From positions 434,001 through 498,000 of the forward strand of contig CAWDDB010000013.1 in assembly GCA_963800975.1 (NCBI GenBank): a stretch of DNA of 64,000 nt, in the 5' to 3' direction. Below, piece by piece: positions 1 through 7,520 of the stretch. The notes under the pieces are model-generated. The model was not told where the DNA came from, did not search any database, and saw only the letters and a list, made by a program, of their open reading frames with translations. Numbering within the stretch: the stretch's first letter is position 1; each line of letters starts with the position of its first letter. Position numbers and translations under genes: made by a program. The DNA is from JALYGY01 sp963800975. GTDB taxonomy: Bacteria; Actinomycetota; Rubrobacteria; Rubrobacterales; Rubrobacteraceae.

Positions 1-245
1 AGCGCGCTCAAGAAGCCCGCAACAGCCAAGGAGACTTGCGTAACCGTGGCCCTCTTATAGCTCGGCGCAAACTCCGCCAGAGCAACGCGTGTCCCAGCTT
101 GCATGCGCGCAGGATGTTCTACCAGGTTGATGTAGGCGGCCGCTCCAGTAAACAACCCCGACGACAACGTAGCGACCACCTCAGCAAGCGTGGCTAAGGT
201 CCCCGATTCCGAAGCGTTCTTGTTGGACGCCGGTCGCCTGATCAT
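1..245 (-). CDS. DUF1772 (anthrone oxygenase-like) membrane protein, 3' end cut by window edge
   Basis: The minus-strand frame starts at ATG 245 and stays open to the window edge, giving 81 residues. A good ribosome site (GGGAAGGAG) lies 6 nt upstream of the ATG. The readable part has a hydrophobic stretch at about residues 20-35, then the motif GAAAYINLVEHPAR, which I recognise as the N-terminal signature of DUF1772 small membrane proteins. The role of this family in actinobacteria is not settled. It starts 22 nt after the lspA stop on the same strand, so the two are probably co-transcribed. The C-terminal half lies outside the window. Confidence 0.7.
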   Translation of the reverse strand, partial: MIRRPASNKNASESGTLATLAEVVATLSSGLFTGAAAYINLVEHPARMQAGTRVALAEFAPSYKRATVTQVSLAVAGFLSA

Positions 246-267
246 GGTGCGCTCCTTCCCAACTGCT

Positions 268-762
268 TTAGGCCTTCTCTTGCATCCTGTAGGTCGAGAG
301 GATCAGGGCGGCGACGCCGACGGTTATCGCGGCGTCGGCGGCGTTGAAGACGTACCAGAAGGAGAAGTGGACGTAGTCGGTTACCTCGCCGGTGGTGAGG
401 CGGTCGAGCAGGTTGCCGGCGGCTCCGCCCAGGATCAGGCCGCACGCCAGGGTGGCGAGCCTGGAGCGCTCGCCGGCCAGGAGCATCCAGAGCACGACAC
501 CGACCGCGACGGCGCTCCCGACCAGCAGCAGTAGTTGGCTGCCGCCGAGGATGCCGAATGCTCCTCCGTCGTTTCTAATGTAGGTGATGCTCAGGAAATC
601 TGGGATCACGGGGATGCTCTCGCCGGCGCTCATCGACGCCTCCACCACTGACTTCAGGCCCTGATCCAGCACAAAGACGGCGAGCGCTAGCCCCAGGGCT
701 ATTAGCAGGTCCGCCCGGCGGCTAGCCCTGGACTCCTCGTCCCGATGTTGCGTGTGCTCCAC
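268..762 (-). CDS. lspA: Lipoprotein signal peptidase (signal peptidase II)
   Basis: LspA is the membrane aspartyl protease that removes the signal peptide from prolipoproteins after lipid attachment. The protein has four hydrophobic segments and the family blocks NDGGAFG, GNLLDRL and VFNAADAAI; the Asp in each of the last two would form the catalytic pair. From GTG 762 it has 164 residues, normal for the family. The frame can be extended to ATG 840, but that adds a polar, arginine-rich head untypical of LspA. No Shine-Dalgarno precedes either start. A TACGAT -10-like box at 769-774 would put transcription start at about 762, so a leaderless message is possible. It is divergent from the DUF4870 gene. 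Confidence 0.88.
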   Translation of the reverse strand: MEHTQHRDEESRASRRADLLIALGLALAVFVLDQGLKSVVEASMSAGESIPVIPDFLSITYIRNDGGAFGILGGSQLLLLVGSAVAVGVVLWMLLAGERSRLATLACGLILGGAAGNLLDRLTTGEVTDYVHFSFWYVFNAADAAITVGVAALILSTYRMQEKA

Positions 763-896
763 GGGAAAATCGTAGCACACGCGTACACGGCAACCGGTCT
801 CGAGGACCACCCACATTCGGTCTGCGGTCCGATGCCGCATGGCCGGCCCGGGAGTAACTTACCCTCGTAAGGCATCAACGGCAGAGAGGAGCAATT

Positions 897-1406
897 GTGG
901 AGGCCAGGGAGCAGAAGAACTACGGGGTCGCCGAGGAGCCGGGCGCGAAGCTCACCGAGGAGCCCATCGAGGAGCCCATCGAGGAGCCCGCACAGAGGCC
1001 GATCGAGGAGCCCATAGAGGAGCGTGGCGCGGCGGTCATCGGGACGCAAGAGGAGAGGACGTGGTCGGCGCTTGCGCACCTGAGCGTCTTCCTGAACCTG
1101 TTCACCGGGTTCCTCGGGCCCGTGGCCGCGGCGTTGATCTGGCTGGTCTACAAGGACCGTTCGCCGCAGGTGGCGTTCCAGGCCTTGCAGGCAGCGGGGT
1201 ACCAGGTGGCGTGGTTGGTGCTGCTCGGCGCGGGTTGGGTGCTGACCGGTATCCTGACCCTGGTCCTGATCGGCTTCCTTCTCATCCCCGTCATGGCGAT
1301 CGCCACGGTAGTGCCCTTCGTGCACATGGCCTACGCCGCCTACAGGGTGAGCAAGGGCGACGACTACCGCTACCCCCTCGTGGCGGACCTGATCAAGGCC
1401 CGCTAG
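897..1406 (+). CDS. DUF4870 (Tic20-like) membrane protein with acidic repeat head
   Basis: This 169-residue protein starts at GTG 897 behind GAGAGGAG. Residues about 20-45 contain four copies of an EEPIE unit encoded by near-identical GAGGAGCCCATC words, followed by a DUF4870 domain: ALAHLSVFLNLFTGFLGP, then two further transmembrane segments and a closing YPLVADLIK tail. Molecular function of the family is unknown. The repeat head looks like a recent slippage expansion and is probably disordered and cytosolic. The gene stands alone and ends 11 nt before a strong hairpin terminator. Confidence 0.85.
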   Translation: MEAREQKNYGVAEEPGAKLTEEPIEEPIEEPAQRPIEEPIEERGAAVIGTQEERTWSALAHLSVFLNLFTGFLGPVAAALIWLVYKDRSPQVAFQALQAAGYQVAWLVLLGAGWVLTGILTLVLIGFLLIPVMAIATVVPFVHMAYAAYRVSKGDDYRYPLVADLIKAR

Positions 1407-1417
1407 AGATTGTCCTG

Positions 1418-1449
1418 ACGGAGGTCCCGGCTTGAGCCGGGACCTCCGT
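1418..1449 (+). terminator. Strong hairpin after the DUF4870 gene
   Basis: A perfect 14-bp stem (ACGGAGGTCCCGGC paired with its complement) closes a TTGA loop 11 nt after the DUF4870 stop. There is no clear U tract, as is common in high-GC actinobacteria. It probably ends the DUF4870 transcript. Confidence 0.7.
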
Positions 1450-1515
1450 TGACTGAGTCAGGAGTTCTCGGGCCCGCACCAGGGCCGGGTCGGACCGACG
1501 GTGAGGAGATGGATC

Positions 1516-2103
1516 GTGTTGAATTATCCGCTGGATCTGAGCTTCAAGATAGCGACCATCGGCACGCGGGTGCGCGTCACGGACGCCGACGGCCGACAGA
1601 TCGCCTACCTGAGGAAGAAGAAATTCAAGCTCAGGGAGGACATCCGCGTCTACGCGGACGAGGAAGGGGGCAGGCTGCTCTACCGCATAAAGGCTGACCG
1701 CGTCGTGGACTTCGGGGCGGGCTACGCGGTGAGCGGTCCCGACGGGTTGCCCCTCGGGGCCGTCAGGCAGCATGGGCTGCGCTCGATGTGGAAGAGCACC
1801 TACGACGTCTCGAACCCGAACGGGAAGACCATAGGCAAGATCCACGAGGAGAACCCCTTCGTCAAGGTGCTCGACGGCCTGGCCGAGGCGGTGCCCTTCG
1901 CCGACGCCCTGGGCGGCCTGTTCTTCAACCCCGCCTACGTGGTCGACCTGGGCGGCGAGACCGTCCTGCGCATGAGCAAGGAGCGCTCGGTCTTCGAGAG
2001 CAGGTTCCGACTCGACAAGGTGGGAGAACTCTCGGAAGCCGAGGAAGACCTGCTCCTCCCAGGCCTCATGATGGTCCTCCTGCTCGAGCGCGACCGCGGC
2101 TGA
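1516..2103 (+). CDS. LURP-one-related / scramblase-like protein
   Basis: The 195-residue product begins LNYPLDLSFKIATIGTRVRV and reads as a tubby-like beta-barrel of the LURP-one-related family (DUF567). These proteins resemble phospholipid scramblases by fold, but their bacterial role is unknown. I chose GTG 1516 because GTGAGGAG lies 7 nt upstream; the in-frame GTG at 1501 is part of that ribosome site. No signal peptide is visible. The C-terminus (LLLPGLMMVLLL) forms the central hydrophobic helix typical of the fold. It is monocistronic between two hairpins. Confidence 0.78.
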   Translation: MLNYPLDLSFKIATIGTRVRVTDADGRQIAYLRKKKFKLREDIRVYADEEGGRLLYRIKADRVVDFGAGYAVSGPDGLPLGAVRQHGLRSMWKSTYDVSNPNGKTIGKIHEENPFVKVLDGLAEAVPFADALGGLFFNPAYVVDLGGETVLRMSKERSVFESRFRLDKVGELSEAEEDLLLPGLMMVLLLERDRG

Positions 2104-2151
2104 AGCGCTGCGAGGAACCTGAATGCTTCCGCGCAGCTTCGGAGGTCGTTA

Positions 2152-2202
2152 GTGGTTGCAACTGTATCCCTAGCTTCAAACGCAACCACCAAGAACTAGG
2201 GA
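2152..2202 (+). other. Possible H-type pseudoknot in the intergenic RNA
   Basis: Two interleaved complementary pairs are seen: GTGGTTGC (2152-2159) with GCAACCAC (2182-2189), and TCCCTAG (2167-2173) with CTAGGGA (2196-2202). The order S1-S2-S1'-S2' is that of an H-type pseudoknot with 8-bp and 7-bp stems. It lies about 50 nt after the LURP-one-like stop. It could be a 3' UTR structure, a small RNA or chance; the two stems could also form alternatively. Confidence 0.3.
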
Positions 2203-2298
2203 GTCGTGGTCACGTAGCCTAACTGCTCCACCGCGCCAGGCCTCAACGTTAGAGGCTTCCAATTGTTCGCTGCATTAGCCCCTTCTCATCTTCCGCTA

Positions 2299-2327
2299 AT
2301 GACGGTCTAACCAACGCTAGGCACAAT
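2299..2327 (+). promoter_or_regulatory. Putative sigma-70-type promoter of the poly-Arg ORF
   Basis: ATGACG (2299-2304) and CACAAT (2322-2327) each match 4 of 6 consensus bases and are separated by exactly 17 bp. Transcription would start near 2334, about 37 nt before the GTG of the small reading frame and after the pseudoknot-like element. Confidence 0.4.
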
Positions 2328-2370
2328 AGGGAGCGTAAGAAGGTGAGCCACAGAGACAGGAGGTGAGGAA

Positions 2371-2484
2371 GTGGCGAAGTTCAGCGAGATGAGCCCGGCC
2401 AAGTCTTCCGTGAGCGCAGACTCAAGGAGCGGGCGCAGGCGTCGGCGCCGGAGGCGTCGCCGTCGTCGCAGGAGCCGCACCTAG
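2371..2484 (+). CDS. 37-residue poly-arginine microprotein
   Basis: A GTG start at 2371 follows an excellent ribosome site (AGGAGGT, 2358-2364, 6-nt spacing). The frame encodes 37 residues: a Ser/Lys-containing head (VAKFSEMSPAKSSVSADSRS) and then 13 arginines in a row at residues 22-34, closing SRT. The arginines use CGC, CGT, CGG and AGG codons in mixture, so this is not a simple DNA repeat. A promoter-like pair lies upstream and a strong hairpin terminator 26 nt downstream, giving a self-contained small gene. I do not recognise the family. The composition suggests binding to RNA or DNA, perhaps the ribosome, but it is not the bTHX or bS22 type I know. Confidence 0.6.
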   Translation: MAKFSEMSPAKSSVSADSRSGRRRRRRRRRRRRRSRT

Positions 2485-2509
2485 CCCACGGGGCTTCCAA
2501 TTCGTAAGT

Positions 2510-2533
2510 CGGCCCCGCCAAACGGCGGGGCCG
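2510..2533 (+). terminator. Hairpin terminator after the poly-Arg ORF
   Basis: CGGCCCCGCC (2510-2519) pairs with GGCGGGGCCG (2524-2533) around an AAAC loop: a 10-bp all-GC stem 26 nt downstream of the microprotein stop. It is followed by CTTCACT rather than a T run. Confidence 0.72.
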
Positions 2534-2587
2534 CTTCACTGCGGGAGACGAGGCAAGGCGGAGCGGGCACGGAAGGGAAATCGCGGG

Positions 2588-4426
2588 GTGCGGGTGGCGA
2601 AACTGAGAGAAATGATCCGCCGGCTTCTGGCCGGTCTAGATGAGGAAAAAGGGTTCGTTGACGCGGCGCCGGCTATCCCGGTGCGGGAGGTCTTCGCCCG
2701 TTTCTGGCCCTTCGCCCGCCCCTATCGCCGCTACATGCCGCTCCTGCTGCTCTTCGCGGCCCTTGGTCCGGCCATAGAGGCGGCGACGATCTGGATGTAC
2801 AAGATCCTGGTTGACGACGTGCTCGTCCCGCAGAATTTTGGCCTGCTCGTCTGGGTCGTGCTTGCCTACGCGGGGCTCTCGCTGGCCGAGGGAGTGGTGG
2901 GTTTCTGCGACGAGTACCTCTCCGACTGGGTAGGCGGGCGGTTCGTCGTGGCGTTGCGGACGCGTCTCTTTGCTCACCTGCAGGGGCTCTCCATGGGCTT
3001 CTTCGAGCGGCGGAGCCTGGGGGACGTGATCTCGCGCGTCTCGGACGACGTGGAGGAGATAGAGGACCTGATGCTGTCCGGGGTTGCCTCAGCCCTGGCG
3101 TACCTCTTCCAGCTCGTGTTCTTTGTCGGGGCGCTTTTCTACCTGGACTGGCAACTGGCGCTCGTGTCGTTGCTCGTCGCGCCCCTGTTCTTTCTGGCGG
3201 CGCGCAACTTCTCGCGCAAGATCAAGAGCGCGGCCCGCGAGGAGCGGAGGCTCAGCGGGGCCATCAGCGCGGTGGCCGAGGAGAGCCTCGCCAACGCGAC
3301 CCTGGTGCAGGCTTACAACCGCCAGGATGACGAGGTAAAGCGCTTCAGCCGAGAGAACGAGGGGAACTTCGTCGCCCAGATGGCCGCGACCCGTCTCGGC
3401 GCCCTGTTCTCGCCGCTAATCAACCTGATCGAGCTCTGCGGCGTCATGGTTGTGCTCGGCTTCGGGGCCTACGGGCTCTCGCAGGGCCGGCTGACGCTTG
3501 GTGGGCTCCTTATCTTCATGGTCTACCTCGGAGGGCTGTACCGCCCGATCCGGGGCCTCAGCAGCCTGCTCAACTCGTTCTACTCGGCCTCGGCTGGCGC
3601 CGAACGCATCATCGAGTTTCTCGACGAGGAACCTTCTGTGAGGGAGCAAGAAGGCGCCATCGATCTGCCACGCGCCCGCGGCCACGTGGAGTTCGACTCG
3701 GTTACGTTCGCATACCCGGGTACGGAGAAGGATGTGCTCTCCGGCATCTCCTTCGACGTCGGTCCCGGCGAGGTGCTCGCCCTCGTCGGGCCGAGCGGCT
3801 CGGGGAAGTCCACGGCCGCGAAGCTCTTGCTGCGCTTCTACGACCCCGACTCTGGCGGCGTGCGGCTGGACGGCCACGACCTCGCGGAGCTTACCCTGCG
3901 GTCGCTGCGTGAGAACGTCGCGCTCCTGTTGCAGGAGACGCTGGTCTTCGACGGTACAATCCGGGAGAACATCGCGTACGGCAGGCCGGGCGCGACACAA
4001 GAGGAGATCGTTCGCGCGGCCAAGGCCGCCGACGCCCACGAGTTCGTGGAGGCCCTAGCGGAAGGCTACGACACGGTGATTGGGCAGAAGGGAAGGCTCT
4101 TGTCCGGAGGTCAGCGCCAGCGCGTCGCCATAGCGCGCGCGATGGTCAGGGACGCGCCCGTCCTCGTCCTCGACGAGCCGACGACCGGGCTCGACGCGGA
4201 GTCGAGCGAGAAGATCTTGGCGCCGATGCGGCGCCTCATGGACGGACGGGCCGCGATCGTGATCTCCCACGACCTCTCTACCGCGCGCGAGGCCACGGAG
4301 ATCGCCTTCCTCGATGGGGGCATTATCGTAGAGCGGGGCACGCACGCGGATCTGATGCAGCTTGACGGCGGCTACGCCCGCCTCTACCGCCTGCGCCAGT
4401 CGGAGCAAAGGGCAACTATTCAATGA
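2588..4426 (+). CDS. ABC exporter, fused permease and ATPase (MsbA/multidrug type)
   Basis: This 612-residue half-transporter has an N-terminal six-helix ABC transmembrane domain (about residues 40-330) and a C-terminal nucleotide-binding domain. The latter shows Walker A GPSGSGKST at about residue 400, a Q-loop (LLLQE), the signature LSGGQRQR, Walker B VLVLDEPT and the switch His in ISHDLS. It would work as a homodimer exporting lipid, drug or peptide; the substrate cannot be read from sequence. Start GTG 2588 is the first in frame, and GTG 2594 is possible. Its TGA overlaps the ATG of the kinase gene (ATGA), so the two are translationally coupled and the exporter may be a kinase partner. 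Confidence 0.9.
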   Translation: MRVAKLREMIRRLLAGLDEEKGFVDAAPAIPVREVFARFWPFARPYRRYMPLLLLFAALGPAIEAATIWMYKILVDDVLVPQNFGLLVWVVLAYAGLSLAEGVVGFCDEYLSDWVGGRFVVALRTRLFAHLQGLSMGFFERRSLGDVISRVSDDVEEIEDLMLSGVASALAYLFQLVFFVGALFYLDWQLALVSLLVAPLFFLAARNFSRKIKSAAREERRLSGAISAVAEESLANATLVQAYNRQDDEVKRFSRENEGNFVAQMAATRLGALFSPLINLIELCGVMVVLGFGAYGLSQGRLTLGGLLIFMVYLGGLYRPIRGLSSLLNSFYSASAGAERIIEFLDEEPSVREQEGAIDLPRARGHVEFDSVTFAYPGTEKDVLSGISFDVGPGEVLALVGPSGSGKSTAAKLLLRFYDPDSGGVRLDGHDLAELTLRSLRENVALLLQETLVFDGTIRENIAYGRPGATQEEIVRAAKAADAHEFVEALAEGYDTVIGQKGRLLSGGQRQRVAIARAMVRDAPVLVLDEPTTGLDAESSEKILAPMRRLMDGRAAIVISHDLSTAREATEIAFLDGGIIVERGTHADLMQLDGGYARLYRLRQSEQRATIQ

Positions 4427-5277
4427 CCACGACCGACTTCACCGACGCCGAAGAGCCGCTAGACGGTCCTCCGCCGCTGGCCTCGGGGGAGTGGATCTCC
4501 CCTGGCTACCAGGTCGTGGCCCACATACGCCGGGGGAACCACCTCGACGTCTACGACGCGTGGAGCGAGGTGCGAGCTTGCCGCGTCGTGGCCAAGATGC
4601 CGCGCCAGGATCGCCTGGATGACCGCGAGACGGTGCGCGCCCTTCTGCGGGAGGGGAGGCTCTTGAGTAAGTTCACCCACCCGCACATCGTGCGCGCCTA
4701 CGAGATCGTAAAGGAGCCGCGGCCCGTCGTGATCCTGGAGACTCTCACGGGGGCGACCCTAGGGTACCTGATAGACACCAGCCCTCGTCGGCTCGCGATC
4801 CCCGACATAATCCACCTCGGGCTCCACCTGTGCTCGGCCCTGCACTACCTGCACGGCCAAGGCGTGCTGCACCTCGACCTCAAGCCTTCGAACATTGTCT
4901 CGGAGAGCCGGCTGGCCAAGATCATCGATCTCAGCATCGCCCGTTCCCCCGGGCGGGGCAGGGAGGGTGCCGGCACGATCCAGTACATGGCTCCCGAGCA
5001 AGCAACAGGCGACCACCTGAGTCCCGCGACCGACGTGTGGGGCGTCGGCGCGGTGCTGTGGGAGGCGGCGACGGGGGAGGAGCCGTTCAACGCCGGCGAC
5101 GAAGATGAGGACGAGCCAAGCTACGAGCAGCTAGAGCGCCGGATCGTCCCGATACGCTCCTACAGGCGCGTCCCGGCCGCGTTCGCGAGCCTCGTCGAAA
5201 GCTGCCTCGATCCCGACCCTGCGGGCCGCCCAACCGTCGAGGCGCTCATGCAACGACTGCAGATTCTCGCGCGGTAA
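4423..5277 (+). CDS. Hanks-type Ser/Thr protein kinase, soluble, with altered motifs
   Basis: The 284-residue protein is a bare kinase domain with no transmembrane or sensor region. Visible elements are the VAIK-type Lys58 (VVAKMP), the catalytic loop H150-L-D-L-K-P-S-N157 (HRD has become HLD), the metal loop D169-L-S (normally DFG) and the APE motif 190-192. The glycine loop (IRRGNHLDVYDAW) is poorly kept. The core Lys, both Asp and the Asn are present, so activity is plausible, but nucleotide handling may be unusual. It overlaps the ABC exporter gene by 4 nt. It may phosphorylate the exporter or a partner; that is inference from coupling only. Confidence 0.88.
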   Translation: MTTTDFTDAEEPLDGPPPLASGEWISPGYQVVAHIRRGNHLDVYDAWSEVRACRVVAKMPRQDRLDDRETVRALLREGRLLSKFTHPHIVRAYEIVKEPRPVVILETLTGATLGYLIDTSPRRLAIPDIIHLGLHLCSALHYLHGQGVLHLDLKPSNIVSESRLAKIIDLSIARSPGRGREGAGTIQYMAPEQATGDHLSPATDVWGVGAVLWEAATGEEPFNAGDEDEDEPSYEQLERRIVPIRSYRRVPAAFASLVESCLDPDPAGRPTVEALMQRLQILAR

Positions 5278-5382
5278 GAGGATATCTCGTCTCAGGGATC
5301 GAGGGCTTTTCGGTCCCCGGTCCGATGCAGGCCGCATGGCAGCGGACTAAACTCTTTCGGTAATGGACCGGAGAGGCGTCAC

Positions 5383-6870
5383 ATGAAGGGCGGAATATTC
5401 GCGCTGCGGAGGCTGCGGTGGAAGCTGGCGCTCAGCTACACCCTGGTTACCGTGCTCGCGTTGCTGGTGGCAGAGATGATCCTGGTCGCGGCGGCGGTCG
5501 CGTTCGTGCTCTCGCCGGTTTTGCCGAGCCTCGCCGCGCGCTACGTCGGAGACGAGGTCGCGCCGCGTCTCGAGCCCGGGCTGGACCAGAGGCCGCCGGA
5601 CGCGGCGGCTCTGCGCGAGGAGGTGGGTTCGCTTACCGGCGAGACGTACGTGCAATCGGTCTCCAGTCGGGAAGGGGGAGGGCTTGACCTGAGCCTTGGT
5701 CCGGACGACGGCAATGTCTTCGTGGTGGACGAGAAGGGAAGGTTGCTCGTCGCCAGCGGACGGACGGAAGGGACGCGGACCGGGGTACCCTTCGACGCCG
5801 AACGTTTCCCTGGGCTTGCGCCGCTGGCGGGCGCGGCGCTCGACGGGGAAGAAGATCCCTGGAGCCTCGGCGCGTACTCGCCCGACAGGGGCGAGATGCT
5901 CGCCGCCGCCCCCGTCCAGAGTGGCGGCGGGAGAACCCTGGGCGCGGTCCTCGTCGTCATACGACTTCCCAACCTTATCGGGCCGCTCGCCACCCTGACG
6001 GCAGTGGGCGCGCTGGTGCTGGCCATCCCCGCAGCCATCCTGGGCATGATCTTCGGCTTCCTCACCGCGTGGGGGATGACCCGGCGCCTCGATCGCCTGG
6101 CGCGCGCGGCGCAGGCGTGGAGCGGCGGCGACTTCTCGGTCGTTGTCAAGGACAGGTCGCGGGACGAGATCGGCCAGCTCTCGCGCGAGCTCAACGAGAT
6201 GGCCGCGCAGCTCGAGAACCTGCTGCAGGCGCGCGGGGAGCTTGCGACCCTTGAGGCGAGGAACCGCTTCGCCCGGGACCTGCACGACTCGGTCAAGCAG
6301 CAGGTGTTCGCGACCTCTTTGCAGGTCGCCGCGGCCAGGGCCCTGATCGAGGACGACGCCGAGGCCGCGGAGGCCCACCTCGTGCAGGCCGAGGAGCTGG
6401 TGCACGGGGCCCAGAGGGAGCTCAACGTACTGATAGGCGAGATGCGCCCGGCTGCGCTCGAGGGCAAGGGATTAGCCGGCGCCCTGCGCGATTACGCCGG
6501 GGGCTGGTCGCGGCGGGCCGAGATCCCCGCCGAGGTTCACGTAAGGGGCGAGCGCGAGACGCCGCTCCAGACCGAGCAGGCTCTGTTCCGCGTCGCGCAG
6601 GAGGCCCTGGCCAACGTCGCCAGGCACAGCGGCGCCACCAGGGCCGAGGTGGACCTGATCTACACCGCCGATACCCTCACGCTCGTGGTGGCCGACGATG
6701 GGCGCGGCTTCGACACCGCGCAGGATCCGGGAGAGGGCTTCGGGTTGCAGAGCATGCGCGAGCGAACGGAGCGGCTAGGCGGAAGCCTGAGCATCGAGAG
6801 CACGCCGGGCAAGGGAACGAAGGTCGCGTGCGTCTGCCCGCTGGATCGGACCGGGGAGGACAGGACATGA
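5383..6870 (+). CDS. NarL-family sensor histidine kinase (HisKA_3)
   Basis: This 495-residue membrane kinase has a transmembrane helix at about 20-45, an extracytoplasmic sensor stretch to about 195, a second transmembrane helix at about 205-230, a HAMP region, then the HisKA_3 box ARDLHDSVKQQ with phospho-acceptor His301. The ATPase domain follows, with N box (QEALANVARHS), G1 (DDGRGFD) and G2 (GFGLQSMRER). Start ATG 5383 follows GGAGAGG. The stop overlaps the ATG of the response regulator, so the two make a classic pair. The signal is unknown; LiaS/DesK-type relatives often sense the cell envelope. Confidence 0.92.
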   Translation: MKGGIFALRRLRWKLALSYTLVTVLALLVAEMILVAAAVAFVLSPVLPSLAARYVGDEVAPRLEPGLDQRPPDAAALREEVGSLTGETYVQSVSSREGGGLDLSLGPDDGNVFVVDEKGRLLVASGRTEGTRTGVPFDAERFPGLAPLAGAALDGEEDPWSLGAYSPDRGEMLAAAPVQSGGGRTLGAVLVVIRLPNLIGPLATLTAVGALVLAIPAAILGMIFGFLTAWGMTRRLDRLARAAQAWSGGDFSVVVKDRSRDEIGQLSRELNEMAAQLENLLQARGELATLEARNRFARDLHDSVKQQVFATSLQVAAARALIEDDAEAAEAHLVQAEELVHGAQRELNVLIGEMRPAALEGKGLAGALRDYAGGWSRRAEIPAEVHVRGERETPLQTEQALFRVAQEALANVARHSGATRAEVDLIYTADTLTLVVADDGRGFDTAQDPGEGFGLQSMRERTERLGGSLSIESTPGKGTKVACVCPLDRTGEDRT

Positions 6871-7520
6871 GCGAACCCATAACCGTCTTGCTTGTCGACG
6901 ACCACGAGATGGTGCGGAGCGGGGTGAAGGCGTTCCTCGAAACCAGGCCAGACATCACGGTCGTCGCCGAGGCGGGGAGCGGGGAGGAGGCGGTAAAGAT
7001 GGCCGCCGAGCACGCCCCCGACGTCGCGCTGATGGACCTGATCATGCCCGGAATGGACGGCGTCGAAGCAACCCGCCGCCTCACGGCGCAGTCCCCCCGC
7101 ACGAGCGTGATCATGCTCACCTCCTACCACGACGATGAGCACGTCTTCCCGGCCATCCGCGCCGGCGCCCTCTCTTACGTCTTGAAGGAGGTCGGCCCCG
7201 AGGAGCTGGCCGACGCCGTTCGCAAGGCGGCCGTGGGCGAGGCGGTCCTGCACCCGCGCGTGGCCGCCCGCGTCGTGCGCGAGCTGCACGGGGCCAGGCG
7301 CGACGAGCCGAACGCTTTCCGGGAGCTCTCCGACAGGGAGCTCGAGGTCTTGAAGTTGATCGCCGACGGTCTCTCCAATGCGGTGATCGCCTCCCGGCTC
7401 TACGTGAGCGAGAAGACCGTCAAGAGCCACGTCTCCAACATCCTCGGCAAGCTCCACCTCGCCGACCGGACGCAGGCGGCCGTCTACGCGTGGCGGCAGG
7501 GCGTGGTGAGGCGAGACTGA
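6867..7520 (+). CDS. NarL/FixJ-family response regulator
   Basis: This 217-residue protein has a receiver domain with acidic pocket D11-D12, phospho-acceptor Asp57 (ALMDLIMPGMDG) and a conserved Lys (SYVLKE). A LuxR-type helix-turn-helix follows (LSDRELEVLKLIADGLSN, EKTVKSHVSNI). The start is ATG 6867, not the upstream in-frame GTG-type start at 6828: ATG 6867 overlaps the kinase stop as ATGA and has GGGGAGGA upstream. It should be phosphorylated by the adjacent kinase and act as a transcription regulator. The next gene starts inside its 3' end. Confidence 0.93.
   Translation: MSEPITVLLVDDHEMVRSGVKAFLETRPDITVVAEAGSGEEAVKMAAEHAPDVALMDLIMPGMDGVEATRRLTAQSPRTSVIMLTSYHDDEHVFPAIRAGALSYVLKEVGPEELADAVRKAAVGEAVLHPRVAARVVRELHGARRDEPNAFRELSDRELEVLKLIADGLSNAVIASRLYVSEKTVKSHVSNILGKLHLADRTQAAVYAWRQGVVRRD

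Noticed and set aside
5347..6467. Two long antisense frames over the histidine kinase
   Set aside because: GC-rich third-position shadows; low-complexity Ser/Arg/Ala composition and no start signals, while the plus frame has all kinase motifs.
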